DNA of 64,000 bases, taken from NCBI RefSeq assembly GCF_900110205.1, contig NZ_FOCV01000003.1, forward strand, positions 186,001-250,000, in the 5' to 3' direction. Each line of letters starts with the position of its first letter. The first letter of the stretch is position 1. The translations under genes were made by a program, and so were the position numbers. The notes under the pieces were generated by a model. It was not told the DNA's origin. It was given only the letters and a program-made list of their open reading frames with translations, and made no database searches. This stretch comes from Rhizobium tibeticum (GTDB lineage: Bacteria > Pseudomonadota > Alphaproteobacteria > Rhizobiales > Rhizobiaceae). Positions 1-9,926 of the stretch are shown in pieces.

Positions 1-2639
1 TCGGTCGGAACCAGGATCTCGCGTTTACCAGCATGGTTGGCGGGGCCGATGATGCCTTCCTGCTCCATCCGCTCGATCAGTGATGCGGCGCGGTTGTACC
101 CAATGCCAAGTCTGCGCTGAATATACGACGTTGACGCCTTTCCGTCACGCAGAACGATGGCGACGGCCTGATCATACGGATCGTCGGAATCGGAGAGATT
201 GGACGTCCCGGCCGGACCACCACCGTAATCGCCATCGTCGTCCTCATCGGCCGTGATGGCGTCAAGGTACTGCGGCGCGCCTTGCGTCTTCAGATAAGAG
301 ACGATCTCTTCCACTTCCATGTCGGCAACGAACGGGCCGTGGACACGCTGAATGCGTCCGCCCCCGGCCATGTAAAGCATATCGCCCATACCGAGCAGCT
401 GCTCTGCGCCCTGTTCACCGAGGATGGTGCGGCTGTCGATCTTCGACGTCACCTGGAAGGAGATGCGCGTCGGGAAGTTCGCCTTGATCGTACCCGTGAT
501 GACGTCGACGGACGGACGCTGCGTCGCCATGATAACATGGATGCCGGCAGCGCGCGCCATCTGCGCCAGGCGCTGCACCGCGCCTTCAATGTCCTTGCCA
601 GCGACCATCATCAGGTCAGCCATCTCGTCAATAATAACGACGATATAAGGCATCGGCTGCAGGTCGAATTCCTCCGTCTCGTACATTGCCTCGCCCGTAT
701 GGCGGTCGAAGCCTGTCTGGACGGTTCGCGAGATCACGTCACCCTTGGCGAGCGCCTGTTCGACGCGGCTGTTGAAGCCGTCGATGTTGCGGACGCCGAT
801 CTTGGACATCTTCTTGTAGCGCTCTTCCATCTCGCGGACGGTCCACTTGAGCGCAACGACAGCCTTCTTGGGATCCGTGACGACGGGCGAGAGAAGGTGC
901 GGAATGCCGTCATAGACCGACAATTCGAGCATCTTCGGATCGATCATGATCAGGCGGCACTGCTCGGGCGTCATACGATAGAGCAGGGACAGGATCATCG
1001 TGTTGATGGCGACCGATTTGCCGGAACCGGTCGTACCGGCGACCAGCAGGTGCGGCATCTTCGCAAGGTCGGCGATGACAGCCTCGCCGCCGATGGTCTT
1101 GCCGAGCGCCATGGCGAGTTTCGCCTTCGAGCCTTCGAAGTCGCGGGAGGCGATGAGCTCGCGCAGATAGACGGTCTCGCGCGTCGAGTTCGGGAGTTCA
1201 ATACCGATCGCGTTGCGGCCTGGCACGACTGCGACGCGGGCAGCGATCGCGCTCATCGAACGGGCGATATCGTCGGCAAGGCCGATGACGCGGGACGATT
1301 TGATGCCCGGCGCAGGTTCCAGTTCGTAAAGCGTCACGACGGGACCCGGGCGAACATGGATAATCTCGCCCTTGACGCCGAAATCCTCGAGCACGCCTTC
1401 GAGCATGCGCGCATTCTGTTCCAGCGCATCAGCAGACAGCGTCGAATCACGCACGACATTCTTCGGTTCGGCCAGCAGGTGCATCGACGGAAGCTGGAAG
1501 CCTTCGGGACGAATGAACGATCCCTGCTGTTCGCGTTCGACGCGGGCACCGGGTTTGGGCCGCGCCGCAGGCTGCACGACGCGCGGCTCCGCACGCCCGG
1601 TGGGCTTGGCTGGGGCACGCATCATCCAGTCGTCGTCATCGGGCAGGATATCGGCCGGACGCGGCGGCATATCGTCGAACGGCAGATCGTCGTCATCCTC
1701 GTCATCATTAAGCGAAATGGATGGCGCAGAAACAACACGGCGCTGCGAGGCAGCGCGCGTTTCCATTGAAGGTTCCATGCGCTCTGCGCGCGCGAGCGGC
1801 GCCTTTGCGCGGACCGGCTCGTTCAGCTTGCCAAACTCATCATCATTGAAATCGTAAGGCGACTCGAAATCGCTCTGCCGCCGCTTGCGGGGACCCATGC
1901 CGAGCAGGCGCCGCATCCGAGCCTGGCTCATGTACCAGGCGTGTGTCAGCGCACCGAAGGCAAGCCAGCCACCATCATCGTCATCCTCGTCTTCATCGCC
2001 CACCGAACGCAGCTTCGAGCGAGTGTTTGCGTATTGCGCCTCTGCCTCGTCCTCTTCATCCTCGCTGCGACCGACGATACCGGCGGCAAACAGCATCATC
2101 CACACTGTCGGGACAGCAAACACGCAGCCGACCGCCGTCGCGAAGGCACCCGTCGGATAGGCGCCAACAAACAGCGCAGGAAACCGCAGGATCATATCGC
2201 CGATGACGCCGCCGATGCCATTCGGGATCGGCCAGGTGAGCGGCGGCGGGAAGCAACCGATGACGGCCGAGGAGAGCACGGAACCGAGGCCCCAGGCGGC
2301 GGCTCGCGCCGGAATACGGCTGAAACGGCGGCCTGAGATCAATGCGAGCGCCCAAGCCACGACCGGCAAAAGCGCGACGACACTGGCAAGGCCGAAGAAT
2401 TGCATGGCGATGTCGGCGAAAGCGGCGCCGCTGTAGCCCAGAATGTTGCTCGGTTCGTTCCCGGTCGCATAGGAATAGCTCGGGTCCGCGACGTTCCAGG
2501 TCGCGAGCGCTGCGACTGCCAATGCGAGCAGCAGGAAGATCGCGAAGCCAAAAAGCGTCTGCGCCTGCCGGAACATGAAACCCGAAAGGGAAAAACGGTC
2601 CGGCCGGCCATCCATTGCTGGCGATGTGCTTCTTGCCAT
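1..2639 (-). CDS. ftsK: DNA translocase FtsK (3' end cut by window)
   Basis: Septum-anchored ATPase that pumps chromosome ends across the division plane and activates XerCD at dif. About 879 codons lie in the window; the reading frame leaves the window at K-R-E-I-L-V-P-T, so only the last few residues should be missing. The N-terminus has about four membrane segments, followed by an acidic linker rich in D/E runs, then the RecA-like motor with Walker A GTTGSGKS and Walker B IIDEMAD. The C-terminal winged-helix gamma domain ([20 protein letters not shown] onward) reads KOPS. The start ATG gives [10 protein letters not shown]; a second ATG eight codons in is possible. A CtrA-type box lies 85-100 bp upstream. 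Confidence 0.95.
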   Translation of the reverse strand, partial: MARSTSPAMDGRPDRFSLSGFMFRQAQTLFGFAIFLLLALAVAALATWNVADPSYSYATGNEPSNILGYSGAAFADIAMQFFGLASVVALLPVVAWALALISGRRFSRIPARAAAWGLGSVLSSAVIGCFPPPLTWPIPNGIGGVIGDMILRFPALFVGAYPTGAFATAVGCVFAVPTVWMMLFAAGIVGRSEDEEDEAEAQYANTRSKLRSVGDEDEDDDDGGWLAFGALTHAWYMSQARMRRLLGMGPRKRRQSDFESPYDFNDDEFGKLNEPVRAKAPLARAERMEPSMETRAASQRRVVSAPSISLNDDEDDDDLPFDDMPPRPADILPDDDDWMMRAPAKPTGRAEPRVVQPAARPKPGARVEREQQGSFIRPEGFQLPSMHLLAEPKNVVRDSTLSADALEQNARMLEGVLEDFGVKGEIIHVRPGPVVTLYELEPAPGIKSSRVIGLADDIARSMSAIAARVAVVPGRNAIGIELPNSTRETVYLRELIASRDFEGSKAKLAMALGKTIGGEAVIADLAKMPHLLVAGTTGSGKSVAINTMILSLLYRMTPEQCRLIMIDPKMLELSVYDGIPHLLSPVVTDPKKAVVALKWTVREMEERYKKMSKIGVRNIDGFNSRVEQALAKGDVISRTVQTGFDRHTGEAMYETEEFDLQPMPYIVVIIDEMADLMMVAGKDIEGAVQRLAQMARAAGIHVIMATQRPSVDVITGTIKANFPTRISFQVTSKIDSRTILGEQGAEQLLGMGDMLYMAGGGRIQRVHGPFVADMEVEEIVSYLKTQGAPQYLDAITADEDDDGDYGGGPAGTSNLSDSDDPYDQAVAIVLRDGKASTSYIQRRLGIGYNRAASLIERMEQEGIIGPANHAGKREILVPT

Positions 2640-2723
2640 ATGTGTACCCGTCCAATGCGTGAGAGCGTACGAATCGCCAAGCGGCTGCGCTCAGTGCCTT
2701 CGCCCCACCTAATCAGAGGACGG

Positions 2724-2738
2724 TTAAAGCGGTATTAA
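2724..2738. promoter_or_regulatory. CtrA-type box upstream of ftsK
   Basis: TTAA-AGCGGTA-TTAA is an exact match to the full CtrA consensus TTAA-N7-TTAA, inside the larger inverted repeat GGTTAA...TTAACC. It lies 85 bp upstream of the ftsK ATG, in the gap between ftsK and amtB. Control of ftsK by the cell-cycle regulator CtrA is inferred from position and motif only. Confidence 0.6.
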
Positions 2739-2770
2739 CCATGCCGTCCCCACATCTTGCACCGGAAAAT

Positions 2771-2800
2771 AAAAAAGCCCGAACCTATGGAGGTCCGGGC
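2771..2800 (-). terminator. Rho-independent terminator after amtB
   Basis: On the minus strand a 9-bp stem GCCCGGACC / GGTTCGGGC (one G-U pair) with loop TCCATA is followed at once by six T. It lies about 80 bp beyond the amtB stop codon and closes the glnK-amtB unit. Confidence 0.85.
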
Positions 2801-2880
2801 CAAGAGCGGTCTATTCGGATGAACAGGCCGCGACGGGCTGTTCAGCGGCGCCTGCTTCCGCAAGCGCCGCAATGCCTTGA

Positions 2881-4314
2881 TTACGAGTGGTAGGCTGCTT
2901 CGCCGTGGGTTGCGAGGTCGAGACCTTCGCGCTCGGCTTCGACAGAGACGCGCAGACCAATGACGACATCAACGATCTTGTAGAGGATCGCGGAACCGAC
3001 GCCCGACCATACGAGTGTCGTCAGGACGGCCTTCAGCTGAGCGAGAACCTGCGTCGCCGTACCCGGATAGCTGGCTGCGAAATCAGCCGTCGAGTAATCG
3101 ACGATGCCTGCACCACCAAGTGCCGGGTTGACCAGGATACCGGTGCCAATAGCCCCGAGGATACCGCCGATGCAGTGAACGCCGAAGACGTCAAGGCTGT
3201 CGTCGTAGTTGAACTTGTTCTTCACGACGTCGACGAAGAAGTAGCAGACCGGCGAAACGATGAGGCCGAGAACGATCGAACCCATCGGGCCGGCGAAGCC
3301 GGCTGCCGGGGTGACGGCAACGAGACCAGCGACGGCACCCGAGGCTGCACCGAGCATCGAAGCCTTGCCGCGTGCAAAGTTTTCGACGAGGCACCAGGAC
3401 ACAGCGGCAGCAGCCGTTGCAACGAAGGTGTTGATCATAGCGAGCGAAGCATAGGCGTTGGCTTCGAGGTTGGAGCCGGCGTTGAAGCCGAACCAACCCA
3501 CCCAGAGAAGCGAAGCACCGACCATGGTCAGGGTCATGGAATGCGGAGCCATGATTTCCTTCTTATAGCCCGTACGCTTGCCGAGCATGATGGCGCCGAT
3601 GAGACCGGCAATACCGGCATTGATGTGGACGACCGTGCCGCCGGCGAAGTCAAGCGCGCCGTAGGAGAAGATCAGACCCGATGGCGAGGTGTAGGAGCTC
3701 GGACCGCCCCAGAACCAGACCATGTGTGCCATCGGGAAGTAGACGAACGTGACCCACAAGATAACGAAGAGCATGACAGCGGAGAACTTGATGCGCTCGG
3801 CAAAGGCGCCGACGATCAGCGCCGGCGTGATGCAAGCGAAGGTCATCTGGAAGCAGACGAAGGTCAATTCCGGAATGGCAACGCCCTTCGTGAAGGTCTC
3901 GGACAGGGTCGTCGTGTCGACACCCGCGAGGAAAGCCTTCGAGAAGCCGCCGACGAAGCTGTTGAGCGAACCGCCATCGGTAAAGGCGAGCGAATAGCCG
4001 TAAGTTACCCAGATGATCATCACCACGGCCGTGATCATGAAGACCTGCATGAGAACCGAGAGCATGTTCTTGGCGCGAACGAGACCGCCATAGAACAGGG
4101 CAAGGCCCGGGATCGTCATCAAAAGGACGAGAACCGTCGAGATCAGCATCCAGGTGTTGTCACCCTTGTCGACCGTCATCGCAGGAGCAGCAGCGGCGGC
4201 AGCAGGCGCAGCCGTCGTGGCGGCATCCTGCGCGAAGGCAGCGATCGGCGCGAGCAGCGCAGCCGACGCAGCAGCAAGCCGCGCATATGTGGAAGAAAAC
4301 TTCGAAATTGACAT
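2881..4314 (-). CDS. amtB: Ammonium transporter AmtB
   Basis: Inner-membrane ammonium channel of the Amt/Mep/Rh family, 477 aa with the chosen start. A longer in-frame ATG exists upstream but would overlap glnK; ATG 4314 has a good ribosome site (AGGGAG, 9-10 nt away) and begins a cleavable signal-like peptide (MSISKF... to A-F-A-Q-D-A). Eleven or so hydrophobic segments follow. The two pore histidines are visible in GGTVVHINAGIAG and VFGVHCIGGILGAIG. It follows glnK by 28 bp, the usual pairing in which GlnK blocks the channel when nitrogen is plentiful. Confidence 0.95.
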   Translation of the reverse strand: MSISKFSSTYARLAAASAALLAPIAAFAQDAATTAAPAAAAAAPAMTVDKGDNTWMLISTVLVLLMTIPGLALFYGGLVRAKNMLSVLMQVFMITAVVMIIWVTYGYSLAFTDGGSLNSFVGGFSKAFLAGVDTTTLSETFTKGVAIPELTFVCFQMTFACITPALIVGAFAERIKFSAVMLFVILWVTFVYFPMAHMVWFWGGPSSYTSPSGLIFSYGALDFAGGTVVHINAGIAGLIGAIMLGKRTGYKKEIMAPHSMTLTMVGASLLWVGWFGFNAGSNLEANAYASLAMINTFVATAAAAVSWCLVENFARGKASMLGAASGAVAGLVAVTPAAGFAGPMGSIVLGLIVSPVCYFFVDVVKNKFNYDDSLDVFGVHCIGGILGAIGTGILVNPALGGAGIVDYSTADFAASYPGTATQVLAQLKAVLTTLVWSGVGSAILYKIVDVVIGLRVSVEAEREGLDLATHGEAAYHS

Positions 4315-4342
4315 TGAAAGAGGCTCCCTTGCTCTGCGGCTC

Positions 4343-4699
<357 letters not shown>

Positions 4700-4766
4700 T
4701 TACCCTCGGCGCGGAGCCGACTCTCCTTGCCGCTGACGTTTTCCCAACAGCGACCGCGGATATACA

Positions 4767-4782
4767 TTCAAAGGGCGTGCCA
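4767..4782 (-). promoter_or_regulatory. Probable sigma-54 promoter of glnK-amtB
   Basis: Minus-strand TGGCACGCCCTTTGAA matches the -24/-12 consensus TGGCAC-N5-TTGCA except for GA in place of GC at -12. It lies about 85 bp upstream of the glnK ATG. The AT-rich upstream DNA holds two short palindromes, TTGGCGCCAA (4830-4839) and GGCAA-N4-TTGCC (4846-4859), which might be activator sites. NtrC/RpoN control of glnK-amtB is known in rhizobia; here it is inferred. Confidence 0.5.
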
Positions 4783-4905
4783 GATTCGAAGGGTTAAACT
4801 AACTCATTGAAAACTAAAACATATATAAATTGGCGCCAATAAACAGGCAAATGATTGCCCAATAATCGCGCATAAAAAATCCAAATGAACAAATATGCCT
4901 ATAAT

Positions 4906-5790
4906 TTATTCATTTGCCCTTTTACGAATCAGTCCCTCCTGCGCCACCGACGCAATCAGGAGACCGTCTCTCGTAAACAGACTACCGCGGGTCAGCCCCC
5001 TCGCGCCCGAGGCGGAGGGGCTGTCCTGCGTATAAAGAAGCCAGTCGTTGAGTTTTGTCGGCCGATGGAACCACATGGAATGATCGAGGCTGGCGACCTG
5101 GATCGCCTGGTCGAAGATCGACGTTCCATGCGGATGAAGCGAGGTATCGAGCAGGGTCATATCGGAGAGATAGGCAAGAATGGCAGCCTGATAGTACCGA
5201 TCGTCGGGAACCGGCCCCGTTGCCCGAACCCAGACATGCTGCACCGGATCAAGCTTCTTATCCGAGAAATAGTGCGTGAGCGATATCGGCCGGATTTCGA
5301 TCGGCCGTTCGCGCTCCCAGTATTTGCGAATCGGGGCCGGCGCGTTGGCGAGAAACTGAGCTGCGATCTGCTGTTCATCGAGCAGCCTCTCGGGAACGGG
5401 CACATCAGGCATGGCAATCTGGTGATCGAAACCGGGTTCCTCGATCTGGAACGAAGACGATAGAGCGAAAATTGCCTTTCCATGCTGGATGGCCACGACC
5501 CGGCGCGTATTGAAACTCGATCCGTCACGAATCCGCTCCACCTGATAGACGATCGGCACCGAGGGATCGCCGGGGCGCATGAAATAAGCGTGCAACGAAT
5601 GCACGGTTCGTTCGCGCTCCACCGTGCGCTGTGCCGCCATCAACGCCTGCGCAATAACCTGACCGCCGAAAACGCGCTGCCAGCCGACCTGCGGGCTTCG
5701 TCCACGAAAGATGTCAACCTCGATCGGCTCAAGATCCAGCGTCGAAAGCAGGGTCTCCATCGCAGTCGGTTTTTCGGTGTCGCGCGTCAT
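4906..5790 (-). CDS. tesB: Acyl-CoA thioesterase II (TesB family)
   Basis: Double-hotdog thioesterase that hydrolyses acyl-CoA to free acid and CoA in the cytoplasm. The 294-aa product is close to E. coli TesB (286 aa). The N-terminal hotdog has RVFGGQVIAQALMAA and LHAYFMRPGDPSVPI; the C-terminal hotdog has AYLSDMTLLDTSLHPHG and the final VAQEGLIR, which carry the Asp and Gln expected of the catalytic set. The track-length ORF reaches 22 codons further upstream, but ATG 5790 (M-T-R-D-T-E-K-P) is preceded by CGGAG at a good distance. It is divergent from the UbiH-like gene. Confidence 0.9.
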   Translation of the reverse strand: MTRDTEKPTAMETLLSTLDLEPIEVDIFRGRSPQVGWQRVFGGQVIAQALMAAQRTVERERTVHSLHAYFMRPGDPSVPIVYQVERIRDGSSFNTRRVVAIQHGKAIFALSSSFQIEEPGFDHQIAMPDVPVPERLLDEQQIAAQFLANAPAPIRKYWERERPIEIRPISLTHYFSDKKLDPVQHVWVRATGPVPDDRYYQAAILAYLSDMTLLDTSLHPHGTSIFDQAIQVASLDHSMWFHRPTKLNDWLLYTQDSPSASGARGLTRGSLFTRDGLLIASVAQEGLIRKRANE

Positions 5791-5827
5791 TTTGTATAGC
5801 TCCGGGCGGTAGGAAGTGCGGCAGCGA

Positions 5828-5843
5828 TGATCTATATAGATCA
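5828..5843. promoter_or_regulatory. 16-bp perfect palindrome between divergent genes
   Basis: TGATCTATATAGATCA is its own reverse complement. It lies 37 bp from the tesB-like start and 33 bp from the start of the divergent hydroxylase gene, a position fit for an operator serving both promoters. The regulator is unknown and is not encoded next to it. Confidence 0.4.
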
Positions 5844-5876
5844 ATACGATATTCACAAGAAACGGAGCGGAACTCC

Positions 5877-7091
5877 ATGCGGGACATGCTAGTTGTAGGC
5901 GCGGGTTATGTAGGGCTTTCCGCTGCCGTGGCAGTCAAGCAGGCGGCGCCTCACCTCGATATCGCGGTCGTCGAAGCAGCGCCTGCTGGTGTGTGGCAGA
6001 AGGACATGCGCGCCTCGGCCATTATCGCCGCTGCGACCAGGATGCTTGAGGTTTTCGGCATCTGGGACGAGATCGAGCCCGAAGCGCAGCCGATCACAAA
6101 GATGATCGTTACCGATTCGAAGGCATCCGATCCCGTGCGCCCGGTCTTCCTGACTTTCGACGGCGAAGTGGAGGATGGACGGCCTTTCGCGCACATGATT
6201 TCAAATGTCGCATTGGTCGGGGCACTCCGCGGAGCATGTGACCGGCTTGGCATCGAAATTCGTCACGGCTTCAGCGCGACCGGGCTTTCCATTGCCGATA
6301 CGCATGCAACGGTCACGGCCTCGGATGGCAGCGTGCTGGAAGCCCGGCTCGTCGTCGCCTGCGACGGCGTCCGCTCACACGTACGGGATCTGGCCGGCAT
6401 CAAGACAGTCTCTTGGGACTACGGCCAGTCGGGGATCGTCACGACGGTCGAGCATGAACGTCCGCATCATGGTTGTGCGGAGGAGCATTTCCTTCCGTCT
6501 GGACCTTTTGCCATCCTGCCGCTGAAAGGGAACCGCTCCTCGCTTGTCTGGACGGAGCCGACATCGGAGGCCAACCGTCTCGTCACATCCGACGATCTCA
6601 TCTTTGAGGAAGAGCTGGAGCGCCGCTTCGGTCACAAGCTCGGTATCTTGAAGGTTGTCGGCGAGAAGCGGGCCTTCCCGCTCGGGTTGACGCTTGCAAG
6701 GGCTTTCGTTGCGCCGCGTGTAGCACTGGCCGGCGACGCTGCGCACGGCATTCACCCGATTTCGGGCCAGGGCCTGAATCTCGGCTTCAAGGATGTTGCC
6801 GCGCTTGCCGAGACCATCGTCGAAGCCGACCGGCTCGGCCTGGATATCGGTTCAATCAATATCCTCGAGCGCTATCAGGCATGGCGTCGCTTCGACACCT
6901 TCCGCATGGGCGTCACCACGGACGTGCTGAACCGGCTCTTTTCGAACGATATGGCACCACTGCGCGTCGCCCGCGATTTCGGTCTGGGTATCGTCGATCG
7001 CCTCCCCGGCCTCAAATCGTTCTTCATCGGACAGGCTGCCGGCACCACCGCCAGGGACAATCCCCGCCTGCTGGCAGGGCAGACAATTTAG
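5877..7091 (+). CDS. FAD-dependent hydroxylase, UbiH/UbiF/COQ6 family
   Basis: Flavoprotein monooxygenase of 404 aa, most likely a ubiquinone-ring hydroxylase (UbiH, UbiF or rhizobial UbiL type). The N-terminal Rossmann motif is VVGAGYVGL; the middle DG motif is VVACDGVRSHVR; the third FAD motif is ALAGDAAHGIHPISGQGLNL, typical of the family. AACGGAGCGG lies 9 nt before the ATG. Which ring carbon it attacks cannot be read from sequence. It ends flush against the convergent Trm112-like gene. Confidence 0.85.
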   Translation: MRDMLVVGAGYVGLSAAVAVKQAAPHLDIAVVEAAPAGVWQKDMRASAIIAAATRMLEVFGIWDEIEPEAQPITKMIVTDSKASDPVRPVFLTFDGEVEDGRPFAHMISNVALVGALRGACDRLGIEIRHGFSATGLSIADTHATVTASDGSVLEARLVVACDGVRSHVRDLAGIKTVSWDYGQSGIVTTVEHERPHHGCAEEHFLPSGPFAILPLKGNRSSLVWTEPTSEANRLVTSDDLIFEEELERRFGHKLGILKVVGEKRAFPLGLTLARAFVAPRVALAGDAAHGIHPISGQGLNLGFKDVAALAETIVEADRLGLDIGSINILERYQAWRRFDTFRMGVTTDVLNRLFSNDMAPLRVARDFGLGIVDRLPGLKSFFIGQAAGTTARDNPRLLAGQTI

Positions 7092-7280
7092 TCAGTCGTC
7101 TAGCCCGCGCGCCTCTGAGACCAGCATGATCGGAATGCCATCACGGATCGGATAGGCTAGGCGCGCCTTCTCCGACACGAGTTCATTGTGCTCCCGGTCG
7201 TAGCTAAGCCGCCCCTTGGTCAGGGGGCATACCAGCAATTCCAGAAGCTTCGGGTCAACGCGGCTTAGCTTTTCATCCAT
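7092..7280 (-). CDS. Trm112/YcaR-like small protein (UPF0434)
   Basis: A 62-aa protein with the family pattern [17 protein letters not shown] and [17 protein letters not shown]. In eukaryotes and archaea Trm112 is the activator subunit of methyltransferases; the bacterial short form has no settled role. The second cysteine of the usual C-P-x-C knuckle is replaced (C-P-L-T), so zinc binding is unlikely. It starts 9 nt after the stop of the Lon-domain gene, so the two are cotranscribed. Confidence 0.85.
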   Translation of the reverse strand: MDEKLSRVDPKLLELLVCPLTKGRLSYDREHNELVSEKARLAYPIRDGIPIMLVSEARGLDD

Positions 7281-7289
7281 AAGACGAAC

Positions 7290-7958
7290 CTACTGCAGAA
7301 CCGTGTCCGAGTCACCGAAGACACGCGCCAGCACGATCTCCGTGATCGCGATCAGCGTTTCGGCTCGCGTCTTTAGATCGGGCGCCTCCAGAAGGGCTTG
7401 CTTCTCGGCCGGTCCGAAGGGCGACATCATCGCGAGCGAATTGACCAAGGTCAGATTGCTGGCGCGCTCGACGCTTTCCCAATCGGCCTCGAGCTTGTTT
7501 GCGTCGAGATAGGCCTTGAAGGCGGCTAGAAGCGCTGCACGATCAACGGCATCCTCCTCGTCGCGCGCGGAAAGATCGGCAATGAAGGGCGCGATGCGAA
7601 AAGTCCGGAACGGATGATGTGTTTCCCGTTCCTCCAGCAGGCGAAAACGGCAGATACCCGTGAGGGAAACGATGTAGCGACCATCACCTGTCTCGGCGAA
7701 CGAGGTAATGCGCCCAAGGCAGCCAACCGGGGCCAGATGAGCCTCGCCCGGCCCTTCCTGGTCGCCCAGGGCCGGCTGAACGATGCCGATTAGCCGATTG
7801 CCTGCCAAGGCGGCATCGAACATCGCAAGATAACGCGGCTCGAATATATTGAGGGGCAACTGACCGGTGGGCAGCAGCAGCGCGCCGCCAAGCGGAAAGA
7901 CCGCGATCGTATCGGGCAGATCACCGGGTTTCAGATATCGTGCATTCCCCACTTGCAT
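7290..7958 (-). CDS. LON substrate-binding-domain protein
   Basis: A 222-aa stand-alone version of the Lon protease N-terminal domain, without ATPase or protease parts. Family motifs are IAVFPLGGALLLPTGQLPL, NIFEPRYLAMFD and GRYIVSLTGICRFRLL. The start at M-Q-V-G-N-A-R-Y is preferred to an in-frame start 16 codons upstream because homologous proteins begin near it; the ribosome site is weak. It lies between the thioredoxin gene and the Trm112-like gene on the same strand. The function is unknown; substrate recruitment is a guess from the Lon homology. Confidence 0.85.
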   Translation of the reverse strand: MQVGNARYLKPGDLPDTIAVFPLGGALLLPTGQLPLNIFEPRYLAMFDAALAGNRLIGIVQPALGDQEGPGEAHLAPVGCLGRITSFAETGDGRYIVSLTGICRFRLLEERETHHPFRTFRIAPFIADLSARDEEDAVDRAALLAAFKAYLDANKLEADWESVERASNLTLVNSLAMMSPFGPAEKQALLEAPDLKTRAETLIAITEIVLARVFGDSDTVLQ

Positions 7959-8069
7959 AGAGACTGGTCCTGCGTCACCGGCAAGCGCGACACGATGCGC
8001 CCGCACAAACGGAAATGTGGGGCCCGGCTCCGAAAACGCAAGGGCGCTGATCGAAACTTAGGGGGCGGA

Positions 8070-9035
8070 TTAGGAAAACAGCATGGCGGAAAGCTTGCGC
8101 CGCGCCGAAACCGTGGCAGAATCCTTGAAACCCCAGACGTCGAAGAACTGCAGCAGCTGGCGGCGAGCACCATCGTCGTCGAAAGCCCGGTCCTTGCGCA
8201 TGATATAGAGCAGATGCTCTGCCGATTCCTCGCGCCGACCCTCAACGTTGCGGATCTTAGCAAGTTTCAGCCGGGCTTCGTGATCATCGGGATTTCGCAC
8301 CAACTCCTGCTCCAGGGCAACGGGGTCACCGAGCTTGCGCGCCTCCTCGATCTGGTCGAGCTTCTTCGATACGGCCTGGATCGCCGGGTCCTTCGCCGTT
8401 TCCTCTGGCAGTTCGGTCAGCGCCTCGCGCGCGCGCTCATGCTGGTTTGCCGCAATCATGCACTCCGCCATTCCCGCCAGCGCCTTGGCATTTTCGGGTT
8501 CGGCCTGCATGACGGCGCCGTAAAGCTGTGCGGCACCGTTGATATCGCCGGATGCCAGCAGCTCGTCAGCCTCCTTCAGCACGGCCTCGATTTCGGCCGC
8601 CTGATCGGCGCCGGCCGGACCAGCGATGCGGTCGATGAACTGATGAATCTGGCTTTCCGGCACAGCACCCATGAAGCCATCGGCAGGACGACCGCCGACA
8701 AAGGCGATCACGGCCGGAATCGACTGGATGCCGAGCTGGCCTGCGATCGAGGGATGGTCATCGATGTTCATCTTGACCAATTTGACGCGCCCTTGCGCTT
8801 CGTTGACGACCTTTTCGAGCACCGGAGTCAGCTGCTTGCAAGGACCGCACCAAGGCGCCCAGAAATCCACGAGAACCGGCTGGTTGCGTGATTCCTCGAT
8901 GACATCCTTCGCAAAACCCGCCGTCGTCGTATCCTTGATATAGCCGCCCGCGCCCGGGGCCGGTGCTGCCCCGTAGTTTGCCGTAGCCGTCATCTGGCCA
9001 AAGGAATTGTTGTAAGGATTGTCGTTGCCGCTCAT
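8070..9035 (-). CDS. Thioredoxin-domain co-chaperone, CnoX (YbbN) type
   Basis: A 321-aa cytoplasmic protein. Residues about 30-140 form a thioredoxin fold with W62-C-G-P-C66, an intact redox motif, and the cis-proline strand SIPAVIAFVGG. Residues about 150-320 carry TPR-like helices, as in CnoX/YbbN, which protects and hands over oxidised clients to chaperones. E. coli CnoX has lost the C-G-P-C motif while this one keeps it, as alphaproteobacterial versions do. GGGAGATATCC precedes the ATG. It probably begins or continues an operon with the Lon-domain gene (gap 111 bp). Confidence 0.88.
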   Translation of the reverse strand: MSGNDNPYNNSFGQMTATANYGAAPAPGAGGYIKDTTTAGFAKDVIEESRNQPVLVDFWAPWCGPCKQLTPVLEKVVNEAQGRVKLVKMNIDDHPSIAGQLGIQSIPAVIAFVGGRPADGFMGAVPESQIHQFIDRIAGPAGADQAAEIEAVLKEADELLASGDINGAAQLYGAVMQAEPENAKALAGMAECMIAANQHERAREALTELPEETAKDPAIQAVSKKLDQIEEARKLGDPVALEQELVRNPDDHEARLKLAKIRNVEGRREESAEHLLYIMRKDRAFDDDGARRQLLQFFDVWGFKDSATVSARRKLSAMLFS

Positions 9036-9088
9036 GGATATCTCCCGCCGCGCCGGTCAACCGGCTTTTCTAGCGCTAAAATCGTATG

Positions 9089-9601
9089 TCAGGACGTCAC
9101 TTTCAAGACAAGCGGCTTGTGCCCTGTCGCTTCCATAAAGCGAATGAGGTCGCTGCTTGCGATCGATGTCGTGGCATCATTGGACAACGGATGACAATTG
9201 ATGGTCTCGTCTTCCATCAGATCGACATCGAGAACGAACGTTACGTTTCCGCCCGTGTCGTTGATCGCTCCAAACGCCGTGACCGAACCGGGAACGACGC
9301 CAAGATACTCCATCAGCTTTTCCGGCTTTCCGAACGAGACCTTGCTGGCGGCGCCGATTAGCGTATGCACCGTCTTCAGATCCACCGTCGCGTTCTCTTC
9401 CACCGTCAGCAGGAAGAATTGATCCTTCTTGTCTTTGACGAAGAGGTTCTTTGTGTGGCCGCCGGGGATCTCGTCACGCAGCGCGACCGATTCGGCGACC
9501 GTGAAGACGGGCGCGTGATCCTTGGTGCTGTGCTTGATATCCAGGCCGTCAAGAAAGGCAAAAAGATCATCTCTGGTCTTCGGCGTCGCGTCGGTCATCA
9601 T
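9089..9601 (-). CDS. proX: Prolyl-tRNA editing protein ProX (YbaK/EbsC family)
   Basis: Free-standing homologue of the ProRS editing domain, 170 aa, which deacylates Ala-tRNA(Pro) made by mistake. Motifs are DHAPVFTVAESVAL, IPGGHTKNLFVKDKKDQFFL (with the conserved lysine after the T) and SVTAFGAINDTGGNVTFVLD. Two adjacent ATG codons (9601 and 9598) and one at 9610 are possible starts. It lies 53 bp upstream of the CnoX-like gene on the same strand. Confidence 0.85.
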   Translation of the reverse strand: MMTDATPKTRDDLFAFLDGLDIKHSTKDHAPVFTVAESVALRDEIPGGHTKNLFVKDKKDQFFLLTVEENATVDLKTVHTLIGAASKVSFGKPEKLMEYLGVVPGSVTAFGAINDTGGNVTFVLDVDLMEDETINCHPLSNDATTSIASSDLIRFMEATGHKPLVLKVTS

Positions 9602-9851
9602 AAAATCCATGCGGTCAGGAGAGCGATAGGGTGCCTGATTACGTCCCGCCACCGTCTTTTGCAACGCTCGGAGTCGACGCTTTGCCCTGCATTTGCGGCA
9701 CTTCCGATGACTTCAAGCGAGGTTCGAGAATTTTTCTTCGACTTTCCGTCATTTCCCTGTTGCATTTGAAAATCGTTTGGGCGATATAGCGCCCGTCGCC
9801 GCAAGGTGGCGCCCACGGTCCTCACAACTACCCCGGACCGCTGCGGATTGA

Positions 9852-9926
9852 GCGGGTGTAGCTCAGGGGTAGAGCACAACCTTGCCAAGGTTGGGGTCGA
9901 GGGTTCAAATCCCTTCGCCCGCTCCA
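9852..9926 (+). tRNA. tRNA-Gly (anticodon GCC)
   Basis: Cloverleaf with acceptor GCGGGTG / CGCCCGC, D-arm GCTC...GAGC, anticodon stem CAACC / GGTTG around loop TTGCCAA (anticodon GCC at 9884-9886), T-loop GGTTCAAATCC, discriminator T and an encoded CCA. A short G+C hairpin (GCCGCC GTA GGCGG) about 35 bp downstream may end transcription. tRNA genes are common integration sites, and the next 1.5 kb is accessory DNA, but no duplicated 3' end was found. Confidence 0.97.

Noticed and set aside
282..1769. Long plus-strand frame of 495 codons antisense to ftsK
   Set aside because: Its composition (Arg/Asp/His-rich without hydrophobic pattern) is that of a shadow of the high-GC third positions of ftsK.
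2887..4311. Plus-strand frame of 474 codons antisense to amtB
   Set aside because: Shadow of amtB; no ribosome site, no domain pattern.
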